Source of the DNA: Deltaproteobacteria bacterium
GTDB lineage: Bacteria; Desulfobacterota; DSM-4660; Desulfatiglandales; HGW-15
Reading direction: 5' to 3'
Length of the DNA: 9,851 bases
Assembly (NCBI GenBank): GCA_030671095.1
Contig: DAOVAK010000058.1
Coordinates: 1 to 9,851, forward strand
Every line of letters starts with the position of its first letter. The first letter of the stretch is position 1. This document shows positions 6,457 through 9,851 of the stretch, piece after piece. The position numbers and the translations under genes are program-made. The notes under the pieces were generated by a model. That model was given only the letters and a program-made list of their open reading frames with translations. It was not told the DNA's origin and ran no database searches.

Positions 6457-7058
6457 GGTAACACTGGATGGCGGCTTTTGAGGGAGTGTCGGAGGGTCAT
6501 GGAATCCATATATTTCAGGTCTCCGCCCATAGGAACACCGAGGGCTATTCGGGTGATCTTCAGACCTTTGTCAGCAAGGATTTTGGCAAGGTAGGAGGCA
6601 GTGGCTTCACCTTCTGCAGTGGGATTGGTTGCCAGGATAAGTTCCTTCACCTCTTCCTTCTCAATGCGATCAAAGAGTTCGCCTATTTTGAGGTCCTCGG
6701 GCCCAATACCATCGAGCGGTGAGAGCACCCCGTGAAGGATATGATACTTTCCTTTAAAGATTCCGGACTCTTCAATGGCCAGTTGGTCGCCGGGTCCTTC
6801 AACAATACATATGATTCCATTTGCCCGGTTTTGGTCTCTACAAATAGAACACGGATTTTCGTCCGTGAGATTGAAACAGGTGGAGCAGAATTCTATCTTA
6901 TCCTTAACCTCCATAAGGCTCTTGGCAAGGTTCTCCGTAAGTTCCTTCTGACTGTTTAAGATATATAAAGCCACTCTTGTGGCGGACTTCTGCCCAATCC
7001 CAGGCAGTCTAGAAAGTTGCTTTATGAGCTTATCGAGAGGTGGTGGATAGATTCCCAT
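6453..7058 (-). CDS. recR: Recombination mediator protein RecR
   Basis: RecR works with RecO (and RecF) to load RecA on gapped single-stranded DNA; it forms a ring that clamps DNA. At 201 residues it has the standard length. Domains in order are a helix-hairpin-helix (LPGIGQKSA, 18-26), a zinc finger with C58, C61, C70 and C73, a Toprim domain with E87 (IVEGPGD, 85-91) and NPTAEGEAT (145-153), and the C-terminal GVPMGGDLKYMD segment (174-185). All key residues are present. It starts 13 nt after ybaB with a weak ribosome site and overlaps glcD by 4 nt (ATGA). The dnaX-ybaB-recR order is widely conserved, which supports the call. Confidence 0.96.
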   Translation of the reverse strand: MGIYPPPLDKLIKQLSRLPGIGQKSATRVALYILNSQKELTENLAKSLMEVKDKIEFCSTCFNLTDENPCSICRDQNRANGIICIVEGPGDQLAIEESGIFKGKYHILHGVLSPLDGIGPEDLKIGELFDRIEKEEVKELILATNPTAEGEATASYLAKILADKGLKITRIALGVPMGGDLKYMDSMTLRHSLKSRHPVLP

Positions 7059-7071
7059 GTTTCTCTGCCTG

Positions 7072-7401
7072 TTAAGTCAGCCCAGGAATGTTAGGAAGAT
7101 TTAGCCCTTTTGTCAGCTTCCCCATCTCTTCGTTCATCATATCTTTTGCCTTGCTCAGGCCATCGTTAACTGCAGCCAAAATAAGGTCTTGGAGCATTTC
7201 TTGATCGTCCGAGTTAATGACCTCCGGCTCGATGTTTATGGAGAGAATCTCCTGGCGGCCATTGACCACCACTGTGACCATACCGCCTCCGGCAGAGGCT
7301 TCGACCGTCCTATCCCCTAACTCCTCCTGAAGCTTGGCGATCTTGGTCTGGAATTGTTGCGCCTGTTTCAGGAGATTTCCCATGTTTGGTATTCCTTTCA
7401 C
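7072..7401 (-). CDS. ybaB: Nucleoid-associated protein YbaB/EbfC
   Basis: Small DNA-binding dimer of the YbaB/EbfC family, 109 residues. The N-terminal GNLLKQAQQFQ helix (8-18), the central strand region with SAGGGMVTVVVNG (36-48) and the amphipathic C-terminal helices are typical. Known members bind DNA and have been linked to nucleoid structure and to recombination or replication genes. I chose the GTG at 7401 because AAGGAGG (7410-7416) sits 8 nt upstream; the in-frame ATG at 7383 would remove six residues and has only a weaker AAGGA. It lies 26 nt after dnaX and 13 nt before recR, its usual place. Confidence 0.94.
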   Translation of the reverse strand: MKGIPNMGNLLKQAQQFQTKIAKLQEELGDRTVEASAGGGMVTVVVNGRQEILSINIEPEVINSDDQEMLQDLILAAVNDGLSKAKDMMNEEMGKLTKGLNLPNIPGLT

Positions 7402-7409
7402 GCTTTCTT

Positions 7410-7416
7410 CCTCCTT
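7410..7416 (-). promoter_or_regulatory. Ribosome binding site that fixes the GTG start of ybaB
   Basis: On the minus strand AAGGAGG lies 8 nt before the GTG at 7401. It is the strongest Shine-Dalgarno of the operon and argues for the GTG over the later ATG at 7383. Confidence 0.75.
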
Positions 7417-7427
7417 ACAATCTATGC

Positions 7428-9080
7428 TTAACCTGATTCCTTCGTGTCCTCTTTTTTGATGGAGACTTCCTCCTTTATCTCTCCCTGAAAGATTTGAAGG
7501 ATGTCCCGAACGGTTTTAGGTAAGTCTGAATGTTCCTTTTGCTTAACATTGACTTCTTCTCTCTCTGGGACATCAATTCTCTCATCTTTTTTTTTATCAT
7601 CTACGATCTTTATCTTCAAATCTCTCTTAAAAAACTCTCGACAATAGTCGATAAACTTGTTTAGCCTCTCTGGCTCATCAAGATAACTGGAAGAAAAAGG
7701 ATTGTCCCCCCTCAATATCTCAAGCGTCTCGCCCTTCAGACGCAGAAAGCGCCACTCCTTTAGCACATTAGCCATGGCCCCATTTTTGGACGCGAGGTGG
7801 TCTAAAAGGTCGTCCCAATTCTGCCCTTCAGGTTCCTCGGTGGACACTTCCGAACCGGGTTCTCCCCTCTCTTCAACTTCCCAGTCCGATCCTGGGTCTG
7901 AGAGATGCCCTGCCGAACCACTTTTGTTAGGGAGAGCGGTCAACTTTTTTTCAAGGTTATCGATTTTCTTTAAGAGTTCATCAAAGGAGAGGACGTCTCC
8001 CAGACGACACAATTTGATCATTATGGTCTCCAAGACTAGCCTGGGATGTGATGTCAATTTCAGATCTGCTTCGCGAACTATCAGCAGGTTTAAGGCTTGC
8101 TGGAGTTTTTCCAAGCCTGCCATCCGGGCCTGGCGATCAATTTCCTCCCTGTCCCTATCGGTCAAATCTATCAAATCGTTTTGAGGGGCAACCAGGCTGA
8201 CGAGGAGATTCCTGAACTGATCCATGAGGACTCTGTGGAATTCCCTTATGTCATAGCCGTATGTATAAATCCTATCCACAATCTCCATACATTTTTCGGC
8301 CGAGCCTTCAAGGATCGCCTCAGAGGCCTCAAATATAAGTTCCCTGTCAATGATACCTAAAATATCTGAGATATGCTTATCCTCAACTTTGGGCCCCGTA
8401 AAGGATACCACCTGATCCAACAGGCTCTCGGCATCTCGCATACTCCCTTCTGCCTCTCTCGCGATAAGGGTCAGCCCGGCCTTACTTATCTCAATTCCTT
8501 CTTCCGTTGTTATTTTTTCAAGTTGTTTGAGAATCTTGCCCAGCGGTATCCGTTTGAAATCGAATCTCTGACACCGGGAAAGAATGGTGACTGGGACCTT
8601 ATGGGGTTCGGTCGTGGCAAAAAGGAATTTCACATGGGCTGGAGGTTCCTCAAGGGTTTTGAGAAGGGCGTTAAAGGCTGGCAAAGTCAGCATATGCACT
8701 TCATCAATAATGTAGACGCGGAACGCGTTTGACGAGGGCATATACTTGATGTTTTCCCTGAGCTCTCTGATTTCGTCAATGCCTCGATTTGAAGCACCAT
8801 CAATTTCCTGAACATCCACAGAAGAACCATTTGTAATCTCTACACATGAATGACATCTATTACATGGAACGCCTGGTTGGCCTTCATCACAGTTAATGGC
8901 CTTGGCCAGGATTCGGGCCACAGAGGTTTTCCCCACCCCTCTCGCACCACTGAAGAGATACGCGTGGGCCAGCCTGTCCGTTTTTATGGCATTCACCAGG
9001 GTCTGTGTAATATGTTCTTGGCCAATGACATCCTCAAAAACTTGAGGACGCCATTTTCTGGCTAAGACCTCGTAGGACAT
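7428..9080 (-). CDS. dnaX: DNA polymerase III subunits gamma/tau
   Basis: ATPase core of the clamp loader that places the beta sliding clamp on DNA and, as tau, ties the replicase to the helicase; 550 residues. The N-terminal AAA+ domain has Walker A GARGVGKT (45-52), zinc-site cysteines C64, C73, C76 and C79, Walker B IIDEVH (124-129) and the SRC motif (168-170). Helical domains follow to about 360. The rest is charged and poorly conserved, as usual for the tau tail, and it ends in a lysine/glutamate-rich stretch. The ATG at 9080 has AAAGG (9089-9093) 8 nt upstream. An A AAA AAG slip site at codons 377-379 could yield a 384-residue gamma form. It is the first gene of dnaX-ybaB-recR-glcD; inverted array D lies directly upstream, where a promoter should be. 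Confidence 0.96.
   Translation of the reverse strand: MSYEVLARKWRPQVFEDVIGQEHITQTLVNAIKTDRLAHAYLFSGARGVGKTSVARILAKAINCDEGQPGVPCNRCHSCVEITNGSSVDVQEIDGASNRGIDEIRELRENIKYMPSSNAFRVYIIDEVHMLTLPAFNALLKTLEEPPAHVKFLFATTEPHKVPVTILSRCQRFDFKRIPLGKILKQLEKITTEEGIEISKAGLTLIAREAEGSMRDAESLLDQVVSFTGPKVEDKHISDILGIIDRELIFEASEAILEGSAEKCMEIVDRIYTYGYDIREFHRVLMDQFRNLLVSLVAPQNDLIDLTDRDREEIDRQARMAGLEKLQQALNLLIVREADLKLTSHPRLVLETIMIKLCRLGDVLSFDELLKKIDNLEKKLTALPNKSGSAGHLSDPGSDWEVEERGEPGSEVSTEEPEGQNWDDLLDHLASKNGAMANVLKEWRFLRLKGETLEILRGDNPFSSSYLDEPERLNKFIDYCREFFKRDLKIKIVDDKKKDERIDVPEREEVNVKQKEHSDLPKTVRDILQIFQGEIKEEVSIKKEDTKESG
7927..7952 (-). promoter_or_regulatory. Putative programmed -1 frameshift site in dnaX
   Basis: The minus strand reads GAA AAA AAG at codons 377-379, which gives the slippery heptamer A AAA AAG (7950-7944) in the right frame, as in E. 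coli dnaX. After a -1 shift the ribosome would read Val-Asp-Arg-Ser-Pro and stop at TAA (7929-7927), making a 384-residue protein that ends just after the ATPase and oligomerisation domains. A 6-bp stem (ACCGCT with AGTGGT, one G-U pair) begins 3 nt after the heptamer. No upstream Shine-Dalgarno-like stimulator is seen. Confidence 0.6.
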
Positions 9081-9097
9081 GGGATAAACCTTTCACA

Positions 9098-9203
9098 TGG
9101 AGTACTGGAGCCCCGGAGTATTGGGGTAATGGGATTAAAAAGGATCAAGACCAGGTAAGTCTGGACTTCCACGGTAATCAGCACGCCACGACTCCAGTAC
9201 TCC
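9098..9203. repeat. Inverted array D of 8-nt units, same unit as array A
   Basis: The left arm has exact 8-nt steps: TGGAGTAC 9098-9105, TGGAGCCC 9106-9113, CGGAGTAT 9114-9121, TGGGGTAA 9122-9129. The right arm has ACGACTCC 9188-9195 and AGTACTCC 9196-9203. The unit and phase match array A, about 8.5 kb away. It lies 17 bp before the dnaX start codon, so it would be in the dnaX leader or promoter region. Confidence 0.75.
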
Positions 9204-9319
9204 ACTTGGTCCGAGGCTGTCAGCATAAGGCTTGACTCCCTTCGAATCATCATAATTCCCTCCATATTCTTCATCCCCTCGTGAAACATTAGACAATTAG
9301 AATCACTACAATCATAAAA

Positions 9320-9346
9320 AGTTCGAATCCCCTTCTACTCCAGCCA
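9320..9346 (+). other. tRNA 3'-end-like fragment
   Basis: GTTCGAATCC starting at 9321 matches a T-loop, and CTACTCC followed by GCCA at 9343-9346 resembles an acceptor end. The bases just before do not make a T-stem and no cloverleaf lies upstream, so this is at most a 3' remnant. It ends 12 bp from the GIY-YIG stop codon. tRNA 3' ends are common attachment sites; chance similarity is possible for so short a piece. Confidence 0.35.
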
Positions 9347-9358
9347 TTGACGGTAGGC

Positions 9359-9601
9359 TCACTTAAAAAACAATTCTTTCAATCTTCGCCGGCCTGTCGT
9401 TGACTTATAAAATCTTTCTTTCTGACGAGCCTCTTTTAATGTTTCAAATGCCTCTGAGTGAATTATTCTATAAGGACGATACGGGCTCGAAGATTTAACT
9501 CTTCCTGCATTATGTTCGGCTAATCGCTCGTTAACGTCTTCCGCAACACCCGTATAGGTCCTAGTTCCTGTTTCATTAAGAAGAACATAAACGTAATACA
9601 T
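9359..9601 (-). CDS. Small GIY-YIG domain nuclease
   Basis: An 80-residue single-domain protein of the UPF0213/YhbQ-like GIY-YIG group, a possible DNA endonuclease in the cytosol. The GIY strand appears as YVY (3-5) and the YIG strand as YTG (16-18). The expected arginine (R26 in DVNERLAEHN) and glutamate (E62 in KER) are present, so the active site looks complete. No DNA-binding or repair domain is attached, unlike UvrC. The ATG at 9601 is preceded by AAGG at very short spacing. The 69-bp palindromic array starts 8 bp upstream, so its transcript would begin in or pass through that array; the tRNA-like scrap lies just downstream. The biological role of this group is poorly known. The context suggests a mobile or repeat-associated gene, which is inference. 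Confidence 0.85.
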   Translation of the reverse strand: MYYVYVLLNETGTRTYTGVAEDVNERLAEHNAGRVKSSSPYRPYRIIHSEAFETLKEARQKERFYKSTTGRRRLKELFFK

Positions 9602-9609
9602 GCCTTAAT

Positions 9610-9851
9610 CTGTATGGCGGATCCGCCGTTTTGCTTTGCAAAACGGCGAGATCTCGCCAAATTTTGCTACGCAAAATTCTGTATGGCGGATCCGCCGTCT
9701 TACAAATCAAGACGGCGAGATCTCGCCAAATTTTGCTATGCAAAATTCTGTATGGCGGATCCGCCGTCTTACAAATCAAGACGGCGAGATCTCGCCAAAT
9801 TTTGCTATGCAAAATTCTGTATGGCGGATCCGCCGTCTTACAAATCAAGAC
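9610..9851. repeat. 69-bp tandem array of palindromes, running off the window
   Basis: Copies start at 9610, 9679, 9748 and 9817 (the last cut at the window end). Each unit packs four palindromes: GGCGGATCCGCC, a variable stem-loop, GGCGAGATCTCGCC, and AATTTTGC/GCAAAATT with a 3-nt loop. Copies 2 and 3 are identical. Copy 1, next to the nuclease gene, differs in the variable stem: GCCGTTTTGC/GCAAAACGGC with loop TTT (9625-9647) against GCCGTCTT/AAGACGGC with a 7-nt loop (9694-9716). Both keep full pairing and the same 23-nt length. The 69-bp period is divisible by three, so a 23-residue repeat frame stays open on the minus strand, probably by accident. Confidence 0.9.

Larger units (their letters stand above)
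9081..9358. other. Region upstream of dnaX
   Basis: This holds inverted array D and, at its far end, the tRNA-like scrap. No clear sigma-70 promoter for the dnaX operon could be picked out on the minus strand. A minus-strand open frame over 9062-9289 overlaps the dnaX start and the repeats, and looks accidental. Confidence 0.6.

Noticed and set aside
9232..9255. Plus-strand promoter TTGACT with an AT-rich -10
   Set aside because: No -10 hexamer at 16-18 nt, and no plus-strand gene follows.
9062..9289. 75-residue minus-strand frame upstream of dnaX
   Set aside because: Runs through array D and overlaps the dnaX start out of frame; no family resemblance.
9230..9346. A complete tRNA gene ending at 9346
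   Set aside because: No T-stem, anticodon arm or matching 5' acceptor could be built; only the 3' end looks tRNA-like.
9081..9358. SRP RNA (ffs) near dnaX
   Set aside because: dnaX is often near ffs, but the conserved GGAAGCAGC-type core is absent from this window.
9576..9848. 90-residue minus-strand frame with a 23-residue repeat
   Set aside because: It is the 69-bp palindromic array read through; the period is a multiple of three, so the frame stays open. It overlaps the GIY-YIG gene in another frame and has no ribosome site of its own.
9610..9851. CRISPR array
   Set aside because: The whole 69-bp unit is repeated with no variable spacers, and no cas gene is present.

Overview
The window reads as bacterial chromosome, most likely from a Desulfobacterota-type (former Deltaproteobacteria) organism. 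That placement is an inference from the style of the housekeeping proteins, the dnaX-ybaB-recR cluster followed by a GlcD-type oxidase, and the intergenic spaces crowded with GC-rich palindromes. There is no rRNA or complete tRNA to confirm it.

Layout. Positions 1-737 hold no gene but several inverted repeats. folC (738-2036, +) makes folylpolyglutamate. A 455-bp repeat-rich gap follows, then uppP (2492-3307, -), which recycles the undecaprenyl carrier lipid. A 610-bp gap between the divergent uppP and pfkA holds four separate inverted-repeat elements and a near-consensus sigma-70 promoter. A phosphofructokinase with PPi-type signature residues lies at 3930-5033 (+). Convergent to it is a four-gene minus-strand operon read from 9080 down to 5074: dnaX (clamp loader), ybaB/ebfC (nucleoid protein), recR (recombination mediator) and a glcD-like FAD-linked oxidase. 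The four are joined by gaps of 26 and 13 nt and a 4-nt ATGA overlap. The last block, 9320-9851, has a tRNA 3'-end-like scrap, a small GIY-YIG nuclease gene (9359-9601, -) and, starting 8 bp upstream of its start codon, a 69-bp tandem array of palindromes that runs off the window.

The genes are ordinary core functions: folate, cell wall lipid carrier, glycolysis, replication and recombination. The unusual content is between them. There are (i) four inverted arrays of 8-10-nt units, in three unit families; (ii) two inverted copies of a MITE-like element with about 28-bp terminal inverted repeats flanking uppP; (iii) two further long inverted repeats, one of which would be transcribed in the pfkA leader; (iv) a 270-bp inverted repeat at the left end; (v) a dispersed-repeat-like element at 332-407; and (vi) the GIY-YIG gene plus hairpin array, whose variable stem changes sequence but keeps its pairing. 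dnaX also carries an A AAA AAG slippery heptamer with a -1-frame stop five codons later, so it probably makes both tau and gamma.

The best candidate for an undescribed system is the GIY-YIG nuclease with its palindromic array and tRNA-like scrap. The 8-nt-unit inverted arrays come second.
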